A DNA stretch of 18,028 nt from Methanohalobium sp046546175 (GCF_046546175.1 NZ_JBKGYF010000030.1:1-18028); one strand, 5' to 3'; counted from the stretch's first letter, positions 1 through 7,599 are shown. Notes: generated by a model not told the origin, from the sequence alone. Translations and numbers: made by a program.

Positions 1-54
1 TTCCAGATTTATGCCGTTTAGTTTATCCTGTCCCGGATAGTAGTGTTTTACCAT
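1..54 (-). CDS. Partial leftward gene, N-terminal 18 residues only
   Basis: Only the first 18 codons lie in the window (MVKHYYPGQDKLNGINLE) and the frame stays open to the left edge. The start is well supported: an AAAGGAGT ribosome binding site sits 8 bases upstream of the ATG on the minus strand (positions 63-70). A TATA-like stretch lies a little further upstream (about 84-93). Too little protein is visible to name a family, and I do not recognise it. Confidence 0.6.
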   Translation of the reverse strand, partial: MVKHYYPGQDKLNGINLE

Positions 55-62
55 TATGAATC

Positions 63-70
63 ACTCCTTT
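63..70 (-). promoter_or_regulatory. Shine-Dalgarno site of the left-edge gene
   Basis: Read on the minus strand this is AAAGGAGT, 8 bases before the ATG at 54. It is one of the strongest ribosome binding sites in the window and is the main reason for calling the edge gene. Confidence 0.6.
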
Positions 71-129
71 AGATTTGATTGAATTGTATAAATTGTTCCT
101 TTTTCTTTTCTATCATCTATAACATCTGA

Positions 130-243
130 TTACTTTTTGAGGGGGTTATGCATCTGTTTATTGATGCAGGGTATACTGATGTTGAAGTCAGTCGCTTTAA
201 ATTTAGAACTGCTGAACCAGGATATTTTAGTTCACTGAGCTGA
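130..243 (+). pseudogene. Possible remnant of a methyltransferase C-terminus, or a 31-residue peptide
   Basis: An open frame runs from a TGA at 127 to a TGA at 241-243. An ATG at 148 would give 31 residues beginning MHLFIDAGYTDVEVSRF and is preceded by a G-rich GAGGGGGTT. The 'AGYTDVEVSRFKFRT' stretch resembles the last beta-strand region of class I SAM-dependent methyltransferases ('AGF.DV.V'), which would make this the tail of a lost gene. No upstream methyltransferase motifs remain in any frame. The family suggestion rests on a short stretch only. It could instead be a genuine small peptide, since the G-rich sequence would serve as a ribosome binding site. The rest of 71-391 holds no other gene that I can see. 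Confidence 0.3.
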
Positions 244-346
244 TTCATCGGTAACCCCACTCAATATATAATTATAACTTATGTCGATATAAAAATGGCG
301 CATATTTCCTAAAAAATATACAGTGTAAACAACGTTAACGAGTTGA

Positions 347-365
347 TAAAAAATTAAGAAAAAGA
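347..365 (-). terminator. Poly-T terminator-like tract after the Nog1-like gene
   Basis: On the minus strand the 3' flank of the GTPase gene reads as two clustered T runs (TTCTTTTTC and ATTTTTTATC). This is the kind of T-rich tract that ends archaeal transcripts without a hairpin. It lies 27-45 bases past the stop codon. Confidence 0.35.
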
Positions 366-391
366 ACGTATAAAAGGTTTCTATTAACAAA

Positions 392-1387
392 TTATTTTAG
401 TGGTTCTGATACATTCCTGAAAAAATCCTGTTTTGCCCCGATTATATCAACCAGTTTATCAACAACTTCATCAACCCCTTCATGAGTTACGGTGGACATT
501 TCCATATCCACAAATCCAAGTTCCTGGAACTCAGGAAGGTCTGATTTATTGGATACTACCAGTACCGGAATCTTGAACTGTTGCCTGATTTCCTCAAACA
601 GATGTTTCTGGTCATCTACTGTATATCCACAGGTTTCACTTGCATCCACCAGATATAGCAGAACCGAACCAAGATGTTTTAAAGCCGTGACCGCCTGTAA
701 TTCGATATCATTTCTATCAGACATAGGTCTGTCAAGCAAACCTGGTGTATCTATTACCTGGTACCTTATATTATCCCTTGTAAAATGTCCTATGGATATT
801 CCTTTTGTTGTAAAGGGGTAGGTTGCTATTTCAGGGTGTGCTTTAGTAGCAATTGTAACGAAGCTGGATTTACCGGTATTTGGGTACCCGGCAACTACTA
901 TCGTGGGTTCATTGACATCTACATCCGGAAGTTTTCGCAGTGTATTTCTTGCTTCATTTAAGAATTTTAAATCTTTGTCTATGGAATTCATTATAGAGGA
1001 CATTCGACCATACACTTCTTTTTGAATTGTCTGTGGGTCATTACTACTGCGGATTTTGCCAATCCGTTCTCTCCCCAAATCATGTATTTTTTCACTTGCC
1101 CAGTAAATAGAACCAAGCGATATTTTGAGTTTATCCACCCCTGCTATAATATCTGCTAAATCATAATAGAAATCCGATAATTCGTCAAAATCTGGAAAAC
1201 GCCTTACAATATTAGCAAGGTTATCTGAAAGAATGTTTGCAGATGTTAGTATCATGGATTCATAGGCTTCACGGTTACTTTTAATATCTCTGATTTTTTT
1301 CCCACGTCTGGCTCTGGATGCTCGTCTGAATGCTTTGTCTAATAATTCGTCTGATGTAGGAACAGAGTGGATTTTTTCAAATATCAT
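392..1387 (-). CDS. Nog1/Obg-type GTP-binding protein
   Basis: A 331-residue GTPase of the archaeal Nog1 branch of the Obg family. The N-terminal half (about 1-155) is a charged helical domain of the NOG1 N-terminal type. The G domain follows: G1 GYPNTGKSS at 167-175, the G2 threonines in PFTTKG at 191-196, G3 DTPG at 213-216 and G4 NKSD at 280-283, with a likely G5 around 298-303. In eukaryotes Nog1 acts in assembly of the large ribosomal subunit; a ribosome-linked role here is inferred from family membership. The ATG at 1387 is preceded by AAGGGA on the minus strand. It is divergently transcribed from the winged-helix/CBS gene and ends in a T-rich region. All GTP-binding motifs are intact. 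Confidence 0.9.
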   Translation of the reverse strand: MIFEKIHSVPTSDELLDKAFRRASRARRGKKIRDIKSNREAYESMILTSANILSDNLANIVRRFPDFDELSDFYYDLADIIAGVDKLKISLGSIYWASEKIHDLGRERIGKIRSSNDPQTIQKEVYGRMSSIMNSIDKDLKFLNEARNTLRKLPDVDVNEPTIVVAGYPNTGKSSFVTIATKAHPEIATYPFTTKGISIGHFTRDNIRYQVIDTPGLLDRPMSDRNDIELQAVTALKHLGSVLLYLVDASETCGYTVDDQKHLFEEIRQQFKIPVLVVSNKSDLPEFQELGFVDMEMSTVTHEGVDEVVDKLVDIIGAKQDFFRNVSEPLK

Positions 1388-1442
1388 ATTTAATTTCCCT
1401 TTTGTAATTGTTAAATTTCTGTTATTTATCCATGATAATACT

Positions 1443-1490
1443 GCAATATATATTTATAAAGCCTTTAAGTATTTATAAATGTATAGATAT
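1443..1490. repeat. AT-rich repeat, copy 1, in divergent promoter region
   Basis: This stretch (ATATTTATA, then about 9 bases, then TATTTAT, then TATAGAT) has a second imperfect copy in the same orientation at 1594-1636. On the minus strand it also contains TTTATAAATA/CTTTATAAAT, a good TATA box for the GTPase gene about 60-80 bases upstream of its ATG. The repetition may be functional or just a by-product of AT richness. Confidence 0.35.
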
Positions 1491-1506
1491 CTTACATATT
1501 GTACAA

Positions 1507-1519
1507 GATAAATATTATC
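1507..1519. promoter_or_regulatory. Short palindrome GATAA-ATA-TTATC, possible operator
   Basis: A perfect 5+5 inverted repeat with a 3-base centre, midway between the divergent GTPase and winged-helix/CBS genes. The size suits a dimeric winged-helix regulator, but palindromes of this length are common by chance in AT-rich DNA. Confidence 0.25.
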
Positions 1520-1593
1520 TCCAATTAATAATAAAAATAGCATATATTTTTATCCCTGCGAGCTATTCCTAATTATTATCAATGATATATGTT

Positions 1594-1645
1594 GCAAATA
1601 TATTTATACAACTTTTAATTATTTATATATAGATTCAAACGGTGG
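1594..1645 (+). promoter_or_regulatory. Promoter and ribosome binding site of the winged-helix/CBS gene
   Basis: Copy 2 of the AT-rich repeat (1594-1636) contains AATATATTTATA, a TATA box whose expected start point (about 25 bases on) leaves room for the GGTGGTTG ribosome binding site just before the ATG at 1650. The second AT-rich block at 1620-1632 is too close to the ATG to serve a leadered transcript. Confidence 0.4.
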
Positions 1646-1649
1646 TTGA

Positions 1650-2525
1650 ATGGAACTCACTCCAATCCAGAAAGATATAATTATCGCGTTAATCAATCTC
1701 CAACGCCAGGAAAATCACGCAATCAAAGGCGAAGATATTGCAGAGGTAATACAACGAAATCCTGGTACTGTACGTAATCAAATGCAGTCTCTAAAAGTAC
1801 TCGGGCTTGTAGAAGGTGTACCTGGGCCAAAAGGTGGATATAAAGCAACTGGTAAAGCTTATGAAGCATTAAATATACCATCAATGGAAAAAGAGGCAAT
1901 TGTTAAGGTATATCGAAACGGCAAACTTGTCGAAGGTTCTACTGCTGCAGAGATCAGTTTTACCACGGTAAGACACCCGGAACTGTGCAATGGTATGATA
2001 AAAGTTCTGGGAGATATAAGAGATTTCAAAGAAGGAGACCAGTTACAAGTCGGTCCAACACCTGTAAACCAGCTTATTGTACGAGGAGTAGTCGTAGGAC
2101 GAGATGATACAAACAATTCTCTGCTTTTTTCTATAACAGAAATGGTTTCAATACCAAAAATCCCTGTCAAAAATTATGTCACAAAGGATTCAGTAATGGT
2201 CAATGTTAATGCTACCCTGCAGGAGGCTGCACGTATATTTGTAAAAAACAATGTCCACGGCTCACCTGTTGAGGACAAGGGCTCAATCGTAGGTGTAGTG
2301 ACGTTTACTGACATAGGTGACGCCATTGCAAGTGGAAAAATGTCACTTAAAGTAAGGGATATCATGACGAAAGAACTTATAACAGTAGATGGTGATACAC
2401 CCCTGAATGAAGCTGTTAAAATCTTCAACAAACACAACATTGGCGGATTGATTGTAACAATTAATGGAGTACCTGAAGGTTTTGTCTCAAAAACCGATGT
2501 CCTTCATGAACTGGCTGTATATTAA
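1650..2525 (+). CDS. Winged-helix regulator with paired CBS domains
   Basis: A 291-residue protein built as a DNA-binding winged helix (about 5-72, with 'GTVRNQMQSLKVLGLVEG' as recognition helix and wing), a central domain (about 80-165) typical of archaeal proteins of this design, and a tandem CBS pair (about 173-290, each half with the 'V..D.T..EA...F..' and 'G..T..D' pattern). CBS pairs usually bind adenine nucleotides or related ligands, so it probably couples energy or cofactor state to transcription; the ligand and targets are not evident. Start: ATG at 1650 behind GGTGG. Its stop abuts the end of the convergent hisE with no spacer. It may autoregulate through the repeats in its own promoter (inference). 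Confidence 0.85.
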   Translation: MELTPIQKDIIIALINLQRQENHAIKGEDIAEVIQRNPGTVRNQMQSLKVLGLVEGVPGPKGGYKATGKAYEALNIPSMEKEAIVKVYRNGKLVEGSTAAEISFTTVRHPELCNGMIKVLGDIRDFKEGDQLQVGPTPVNQLIVRGVVVGRDDTNNSLLFSITEMVSIPKIPVKNYVTKDSVMVNVNATLQEAARIFVKNNVHGSPVEDKGSIVGVVTFTDIGDAIASGKMSLKVRDIMTKELITVDGDTPLNEAVKIFNKHNIGGLIVTINGVPEGFVSKTDVLHELAVY

Positions 2526-2831
2526 TTAACCACGGCGATTCCTAAGCTCATCCGCAATTTCAGAAAGTTCTATACCGTTTGCTGCAAGCATTATAAGTAA
2601 ATGGAACATCAAATCAGAGGATTCGTAAACAATATCTTCATGGTTTTTGTTTTTAACAGCAAGCACAGTTTCCACTGATTCTTCTCCTAATTTCTCAAGG
2701 ACTTTATCTATCCCTTTATCATGATTGAGAAGTGAGCAAACATAGGAATTTTCAACGGGGTTATTCCTTCGGTCCTGGATTATATCATAAATTTCATTCA
2801 ATATTGAAAGGTCTGCATTCGATTCAGACAT
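2526..2831 (-). CDS. hisE: Phosphoribosyl-ATP pyrophosphatase (histidine step 2)
   Basis: A 101-residue enzyme that hydrolyses phosphoribosyl-ATP to phosphoribosyl-AMP in histidine biosynthesis. It is an all-alpha MazG-like fold: the metal-binding motif EKLGEESVE spans about 46-54, and the second acidic pair is E70 and D73 in 'YESSDLMFH'. The length is normal for a stand-alone HisE. The start is placed at the inner ATG (2831) because GAGG lies 6 bases before it; an ATG pair 12-15 bases further upstream would add only MMRVK. It lies 37 bases downstream of the dehydratase large-subunit gene on the same strand, so the two are probably cotranscribed. No other his genes are in the window. Confidence 0.9.
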   Translation of the reverse strand: MSESNADLSILNEIYDIIQDRRNNPVENSYVCSLLNHDKGIDKVLEKLGEESVETVLAVKNKNHEDIVYESSDLMFHLLIMLAANGIELSEIADELRNRRG

Positions 2832-2837
2832 TTTAAC

Positions 2838-2841
2838 CCTC
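2838..2841 (-). promoter_or_regulatory. Ribosome binding site deciding the hisE start
   Basis: On the minus strand this reads GAGG and is followed by GTTAAA and then ATG at 2831. This spacing is ideal for the inner start and would place the outer ATGs on top of or upstream of the site. Confidence 0.55.
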
Positions 2842-2868
2842 ATCATAAAAATATTTAAAATTAATAAT

Positions 2869-4152
2869 TCAGATTTTTCTGGGGTCAGTGATTTCTCCGG
2901 TCAAAGCTGATGCAGCTGCTGTAGCTGGGGAACTCAGATATACAAAAGATTCAGGACTGCCTTCTCTTCCCTTAAAATTGCGGTTTGATGTTGCAAGTCC
3001 TACTTCTCCATCTCCGAGCAATCCGAACGAACCTCCCATACATGGACCGCAACAGGGTGACTCTACAATTGCTCCTGCTTCCATGAACTGCTCAATATAT
3101 CCTGCTTTCAGGAGTTTCATATATTCGGTCCTTGAAGCAGGGATTATCAGCAAACGCACATTTTCTGCAACCTTCTTTCCATCCATGATTTTTGCAGCTA
3201 TTTCAAGGTCCTCAAATCGCCCGTTTGTACACGAGCCGATAAATATCTGGTCCAGTTTTGTACCTTCCATATCACTAACAGGTTTTACATTATCCACGTT
3301 GTGCGGACATGCGATTTGTGGTTCCAGATTGGATACATCATATTTACGGATTTCAGAATAATTCGCATCTGTATCTGACTTCCACTCAGGGTCAAGTTTA
3401 TAATCTGGTATACGTTCCTGGATATACTTTTCAGTAACTTCATCTGGTTCTATAATTCCTGCCTTTCCACCCATTTCAATTGCCATGTTGGACATTGTCA
3501 TGCGCTCTGAAACCGACATGTTCTGTACAGTCGACCCACCGAATTCAGCAGTTTTGTACATAGCACAGTCGGCGCCTACATCCCCAATTATATGAAGGAT
3601 GACATCTTTTGAATACACTTTTTCCGGCAATTCTCCATTGATTTCAAACCTTATAGTTTCAGGAACCTTAAACCACAGTTTCCCGGAAGCAAACACAGCT
3701 GCCATATCAGTTGAACCCACACCTGTGGAAAATGCTCCTATTGATCCGTAGGCACATGTGTGAGAGTCTGAACCTACCACTAGGTCTCCAGGCTTTACAT
3801 GTCCTTTTTCAGGCACGACCTGATGACAGATGCCCTCATAAACATCATAATTAAGAATTCCCTGCTCTTTTGCAAAGTTTCTGAGCATTATGTGATTGGA
3901 TGCTGCATTCAAAGAATCCGCAGGAACCTGATGGTCAAAAATGATTACAATTTTACTCGGGTCCCATACCTTTGGATCCTTTTTATTTTCCATGATTTTA
4001 TAGAACCCTTCTACAGCCAGAGGACCTGTAATATCATGGGTCATTGCACTGTCAATACTTGCAAATACAAAATCTCCTGCTCTTACATCTGTTCCCGATG
4101 CCTTGGACATTATTTTTTCAGAAATTGTCATTGGTTGTTTATCGTCAGACAT
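2869..4152 (-). CDS. Aconitase-family large subunit (3-isopropylmalate dehydratase / homoaconitase type)
   Basis: A 427-residue [4Fe-4S] dehydratase large subunit. Cluster ligands are C308 in GSCTNGR and C368 and C371 in CCGPC. The active-site region GSDSHTCAYG (127-136) and the ending 'SPATAAASALTGEITDP' are intact. Members act with a small LeuD-like subunit that sets substrate choice: isopropylmalate for leucine, or homoaconitate-type acids for 2-oxosuberate (coenzyme B) synthesis in methanogens. No small subunit is encoded nearby, so leuC and hacA cannot be told apart here. No ribosome binding site precedes the ATG, but a TATA box about 27 bases upstream suggests a leaderless transcript. 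hisE follows after 37 bases. Confidence 0.88.
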   Translation of the reverse strand: MSDDKQPMTISEKIMSKASGTDVRAGDFVFASIDSAMTHDITGPLAVEGFYKIMENKKDPKVWDPSKIVIIFDHQVPADSLNAASNHIMLRNFAKEQGILNYDVYEGICHQVVPEKGHVKPGDLVVGSDSHTCAYGSIGAFSTGVGSTDMAAVFASGKLWFKVPETIRFEINGELPEKVYSKDVILHIIGDVGADCAMYKTAEFGGSTVQNMSVSERMTMSNMAIEMGGKAGIIEPDEVTEKYIQERIPDYKLDPEWKSDTDANYSEIRKYDVSNLEPQIACPHNVDNVKPVSDMEGTKLDQIFIGSCTNGRFEDLEIAAKIMDGKKVAENVRLLIIPASRTEYMKLLKAGYIEQFMEAGAIVESPCCGPCMGGSFGLLGDGEVGLATSNRNFKGREGSPESFVYLSSPATAAASALTGEITDPRKI

Positions 4153-4174
4153 GATTATCAGTACAGTGTTTTAT

Positions 4175-4183
4175 GATTATAAT
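4175..4183 (-). promoter_or_regulatory. TATA box for a leaderless dehydratase transcript
   Basis: On the minus strand ATTATAATC is centred about 27 bases before the ATG at 4152. At the usual archaeal spacing transcription would begin at or next to the start codon, which agrees with the absence of a ribosome binding site. Confidence 0.4.
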
Positions 4184-4278
4184 GGATAACTGGTTAAGGA
4201 TTACTGTATACCTAGTAGAAATTTATTTGATTTATAATTACCCATCAAACAGTTGACTACAATTTACAAAAAGAAATA

Positions 4279-5778
4279 TCAATCTTCTGATTCTTCCACA
4301 CCTACAGCACTTAAAAACTTTTTAACAACAGCTTCATTGACCAAGCGTAAAAGGGTCTGCCTGTCTTTTGCAGCACTGAACACTCCGAGTGGTACCTGTG
4401 CTGCTGCAGCTGTTGCATGTCCTCCTGCTGACTCTTCACCAAACGCCCGCTTCATTACATCTCCGAGATTGATTTTTATGTCGTTGCTCCGTCCTGAAAT
4501 GTAGATTTTGTCCTTGGACACTCCAAACACAACAGATGTAGATATTCCTTCCAGGTTTAACAAATAATCTGCTGCCTGTGGTAGTGTATCACGGTCTCTG
4601 ACTGCACCTACATTTGATAGGAGATAGCTTCCGAATACCTGTCTGTTTTTAATTGCTTCTCCGAATACCTCAAGAGTTTCTGTTGCTATTGAGGGGCGCT
4701 CAAGCTGCTCAAGAATTTCATGGTCAGCCAGTGGGTAGAGGAATGATGCAGCTGAAAGATCAGCAGGGTCTGTATTTCTTTTGAAATCCTGTGTATCGGT
4801 CCTTATACCATACAACAGCGCTGTTGCAAGATTACTGGTTATGTCTATATTTAATTCCTGGAGGTATTTGGTAAGTATTGTAGCTGTTGCCCCTATATTG
4901 GGTCTGATATCGATATAATCCGCATCGATTTCAACATCTTCTACAGGGTGATGGTCCAGTACAATGCCCACATGGGTATCTTCAGCAAGCATATTGTTGG
5001 AACCGGGGACTGCACAATCCACCAGTGCTACATTCTGGAAATCAGAAATATCCCTCTCCTCCATTCTATTCAAGTCAACATCCAGAAGATTCACAAAGGC
5101 TTTGTTTTCCTGATGACCGATTTCACCATGGTAAAATATAGTACTTTCTATACCATAGGTTTTTGCGATCTCTTTAAGTGCCATTGCACTGGAAATGGCA
5201 TCGGGGTCCGGGTTATCATGGACCACTATACCGAGTTTTTTATCTGCTATATCCTTCAACCATCTGGTTAATTTGGTACCCCTGCGCATGGATTCTGCAC
5301 GTTCAAGTGTTCTTGCAAGTGACGTTGCCACAACCCTTGACGGTATTATGACATAATCAGCACCCTTGGATTCCATTTCTTTTTTATTTATAACATCTGA
5401 TGCACGTGCCACACAATAGACATCAGGTGATACTAGCTTTTTGATGTTTTCTATGGCTGATTTGTTGGATTCATTATCAGAACTCAATACAAGTACAGCA
5501 GTAAGATTCCTGACATTGATTTGATTAAGGGTTTCTGAATTACTTATATCTCCCTGGATAGCTTCATATTCTTCTTCTCTAAGGGTTTCAATTTTGGCAG
5601 GATCTTTATCGATGATCACAAGGTCTTTATCAAGCTCCCTGAGTTCTTTTGCTACTGCAAAACCAATGCTCCCACTACCAAGAACAAGATATGTTGGCTT
5701 AATTTTTGATTTAGCAGGTAAATAGGAAGGTTTAGCTTTAGTTTTGGTGGATGAATTTGCAGCCTTAGCGGTAGCCAT
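4279..5778 (-). CDS. TrkA-N (RCK) domain fused to DHH-DHHA1 phosphoesterase
   Basis: A 499-residue two-part protein. After a basic, low-complexity N-terminus (1-27) comes a Rossmann RCK_N/TrkA-N domain (about 28-150) with the nucleotide loop GSGSIG. The DHH phosphoesterase core follows with its metal ligands: HDNPDPD at 187-193, D254 in 'ALVDC', the DHH triad at 275-277 and D328 in 'YGIRTDTQD'. The DHHA1 substrate-binding domain ends with SAGGHATAA around 450-458. DHH-DHHA1 enzymes hydrolyse cyclic dinucleotides or short oligonucleotides. The RCK domain suggests control by NAD(H) or another nucleotide. c-di-AMP hydrolysis linked to osmotic or potassium balance is a reasonable inference, not shown. 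Start: ATG behind a perfect AAGGAGGT 8 bases away. There are no membrane segments. Confidence 0.88.
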   Translation of the reverse strand: MATAKAANSSTKTKAKPSYLPAKSKIKPTYLVLGSGSIGFAVAKELRELDKDLVIIDKDPAKIETLREEEYEAIQGDISNSETLNQINVRNLTAVLVLSSDNESNKSAIENIKKLVSPDVYCVARASDVINKKEMESKGADYVIIPSRVVATSLARTLERAESMRRGTKLTRWLKDIADKKLGIVVHDNPDPDAISSAMALKEIAKTYGIESTIFYHGEIGHQENKAFVNLLDVDLNRMEERDISDFQNVALVDCAVPGSNNMLAEDTHVGIVLDHHPVEDVEIDADYIDIRPNIGATATILTKYLQELNIDITSNLATALLYGIRTDTQDFKRNTDPADLSAASFLYPLADHEILEQLERPSIATETLEVFGEAIKNRQVFGSYLLSNVGAVRDRDTLPQAADYLLNLEGISTSVVFGVSKDKIYISGRSNDIKINLGDVMKRAFGEESAGGHATAAAAQVPLGVFSAAKDRQTLLRLVNEAVVKKFLSAVGVEESED

Positions 5779-5786
5779 AGTGCAGT

Positions 5787-5794
5787 ACCTCCTT
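5787..5794 (-). promoter_or_regulatory. Strong Shine-Dalgarno site of the TrkA-N/DHH gene
   Basis: On the minus strand this is AAGGAGGT, fully complementary to the 16S rRNA tail, 8 bases before the ATG at 5778. It suggests efficient translation and fixes the start. Confidence 0.65.
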
Positions 5795-5903
5795 CGTAAT
5801 ATCAGGACACAATTGTTTATTAAGGAACTTTCGGTTAAACCCCTTTAAACATTAACTAATATTAATCAATAAATACAATGCTAATAAATAAATATTGGTT
5901 ACT

Positions 5904-7385
5904 ATGTACTCAATAACAACTTTACAGATGAATGCAATCGATCAGAATTGTGAATATTTCGGTTTGAGCACTCTCCAACTTATGGAAAATGCAGGGTCTG
6001 GTATAGCAAATGAAATCAAAAACCTGTTCAAAAGCGGGTCAATTGTTGTTATTGCGGGGAAGGGCAACAATGGAGGGGATGCATTTGTCGCGGCAAGACA
6101 TCTTGCATTGAACAACAACTATACAATTAAAATCATATTACTGGGTCGCAGTGACAATATAAAGACCGATGATGCAAAAAAGAATTATCAGGTACTCAAA
6201 CATTGCGGTATAAGGGATATCTTGGAAATTTCGGATTCAACACAGCTATCCAATCTGGATTGGATTATCAACGCTGATGTAATAATAGATGCAATCCTTG
6301 GCACCGGTGTTAAAGGTAAAATTCGGGAACCAGAGTCTACCGCCATTGATCTGATAAACAGTTCAAATGCTAAGATAATCTCAGTCGATGTTCCATCCGG
6401 TCTTGACCCAGACGGTGGTTCTTTTGAAAAATCTGTAATTTCAGATGTCACACTTACCTTCCACCGCATGAAACCGGGTCTTCAATCAAAACACATTAAC
6501 AGATACACGAAGGACGTCAAGGTTATAGATATTGGTATCTGTTCAGACGCTGAAAGCATGGTAGGAACGGGTAATTTAAATGCGCTGAAAAAACGTACCA
6601 AAGACAGCCACAAAGGTAATTCCGGTAAGATACTGATAATCGGTGGTGGTGCATATTCAGGAGCACCTGGACTTACCGGACTGGCTGCACTGAGAGCAGG
6701 TGCAGATCTTGTTACAATAGCTACACCTAAAAATGTAGCAGATATAGTAGCATCTTTTTCACCAAACCTTATAGTGCATTCCCTTTCCAGTAATATGCTT
6801 AGTCCTGAAGACATACCCCAAATCAAAGATTTAATTCTATCCCATGATGTGGTTATAATGGGGATGGGGATCGGTCGTAATGACAAAAGCAAAACTACAA
6901 TCGCAAATCTGATTCCCTATTGTAATAAAGTTGTAGTTGATGCGGATGGGCTTTATGGACTTGATTTTGAAAATATCCGCGAATCCTGTTGTAACATGAT
7001 AATTACCCCACATGCAGGAGAATTCGAATATCTTCAAAATAAAAACATTCCTGATGATAGAAGTTCACGTACCAATGATGTACTGAATTTTTCAAAGACC
7101 AATCATATTGTGACAATATTAAAAGGTAAAGAAGACATCATATCCGATGGTGAAAAAGTATTATACAATCAGACCGGAAACCCAGGGATGACAGTTGGTG
7201 GTACCGGAGATGTACTGGCTGGCATTATAGGAGCACTGTTTGCAGTAAATCCTGCAGTTGAATCTGCATCCTGTGGTGCGTTTATAAATGGTGTTGCCGG
7301 TGATCTGGCTTTTGAAGAAAAAGATTTTGGGTTACTTGCAACTGATATTATTGACAGGGTTAGCGATGTTATGAAATCAAAATAA
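5904..7385 (+). CDS. nnr: Bifunctional NAD(P)HX epimerase and ADP-dependent dehydratase
   Basis: A 493-residue fusion that repairs hydrated NAD(P)H. The N-terminal YjeF_N epimerase domain (about 1-215) shows AGKGNNGGDAF (51-61), DAILGTGVKG (129-138) and VDVPSGLDPDGG (161-172). The C-terminal YjeF_C/carbohydrate-kinase-like dehydratase (about 225-490) shows GKILIIGGG (241-249), MGMGIGRND (319-327), DADG (346-349), ITPHAGEFE (367-375) and the GGTGDVLAG loop (432-440). Both halves are complete, as in the E. coli and most archaeal forms. The ATG at 5904 is preferred; a TTG three codons upstream would also work, and neither has a clear ribosome binding site. It heads the long rightward run and is divergent from the TrkA-N/DHH gene. 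Confidence 0.93.
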   Translation: MYSITTLQMNAIDQNCEYFGLSTLQLMENAGSGIANEIKNLFKSGSIVVIAGKGNNGGDAFVAARHLALNNNYTIKIILLGRSDNIKTDDAKKNYQVLKHCGIRDILEISDSTQLSNLDWIINADVIIDAILGTGVKGKIREPESTAIDLINSSNAKIISVDVPSGLDPDGGSFEKSVISDVTLTFHRMKPGLQSKHINRYTKDVKVIDIGICSDAESMVGTGNLNALKKRTKDSHKGNSGKILIIGGGAYSGAPGLTGLAALRAGADLVTIATPKNVADIVASFSPNLIVHSLSSNMLSPEDIPQIKDLILSHDVVIMGMGIGRNDKSKTTIANLIPYCNKVVVDADGLYGLDFENIRESCCNMIITPHAGEFEYLQNKNIPDDRSSRTNDVLNFSKTNHIVTILKGKEDIISDGEKVLYNQTGNPGMTVGGTGDVLAGIIGALFAVNPAVESASCGAFINGVAGDLAFEEKDFGLLATDIIDRVSDVMKSK

Positions 7386-7397
7386 AGGAGAGATTCA

Positions 7398-7580
7398 ATG
7401 GAAAAATATGAACGGAAAATCAATGTAGACCTCGAAAGGAACAGAATAAGACTGGTAATAAGTTATGGGGAAGATGAAGAAATTATCAAATTGAACCTTC
7501 ATGAAGCAAGAGATTTACTCGGAAAACTTGATGAAACCCTTGAAGACTATGAGCAGCGGAAGAATGTACGGATAGATTAA
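7398..7580 (+). CDS. Conserved-looking 60-residue protein of unknown function
   Basis: A small, highly charged protein (MEKYERKINVDLERNRIRLV...). It is predicted as two or three beta-strands (the alternating 'KINVDLERNRIRLVISYG' pattern) followed by a helix rich in Glu, Leu and Asp ('NLHEARDLLGKLDETLEDYEQR'). There are no cysteines, signal peptide or membrane segment. It starts 12 bases after nnr with a good GGAG site (7387-7390) and ends 19 bases before moaC, so it is almost certainly translated as part of this operon. I do not recognise the family. Its place between a cofactor repair gene and a molybdenum cofactor gene does not by itself indicate a role. Confidence 0.7.
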   Translation: MEKYERKINVDLERNRIRLVISYGEDEEIIKLNLHEARDLLGKLDETLEDYEQRKNVRID

Positions 7581-7590
7581 TACCTGATTG

Positions 7591-7595
7591 GGTGG
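7591..7595 (+). promoter_or_regulatory. Ribosome binding site deciding the TTG start of moaC
   Basis: GGTGG lies just before the TTG at 7600. It supports that codon over the in-frame TTG at 7588. Confidence 0.5.
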
Positions 7596-7599
7596 TTGT

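Noticed and set aside
492..821. Open frame on the plus strand opposite the Nog1-like gene
   Set aside because: It mirrors a gene whose GTPase motifs are all on the other strand, and its own translation shows no domain and has biased composition. The same applies to the antisense frames inside the dehydratase, nnr, U32 and lysS genes.
5895..5903. TTG start three codons before the nnr ATG
   Set aside because: The ATG at 5904 gives the usual N-terminus, and the TTG has no better ribosome binding site. It cannot be fully excluded.
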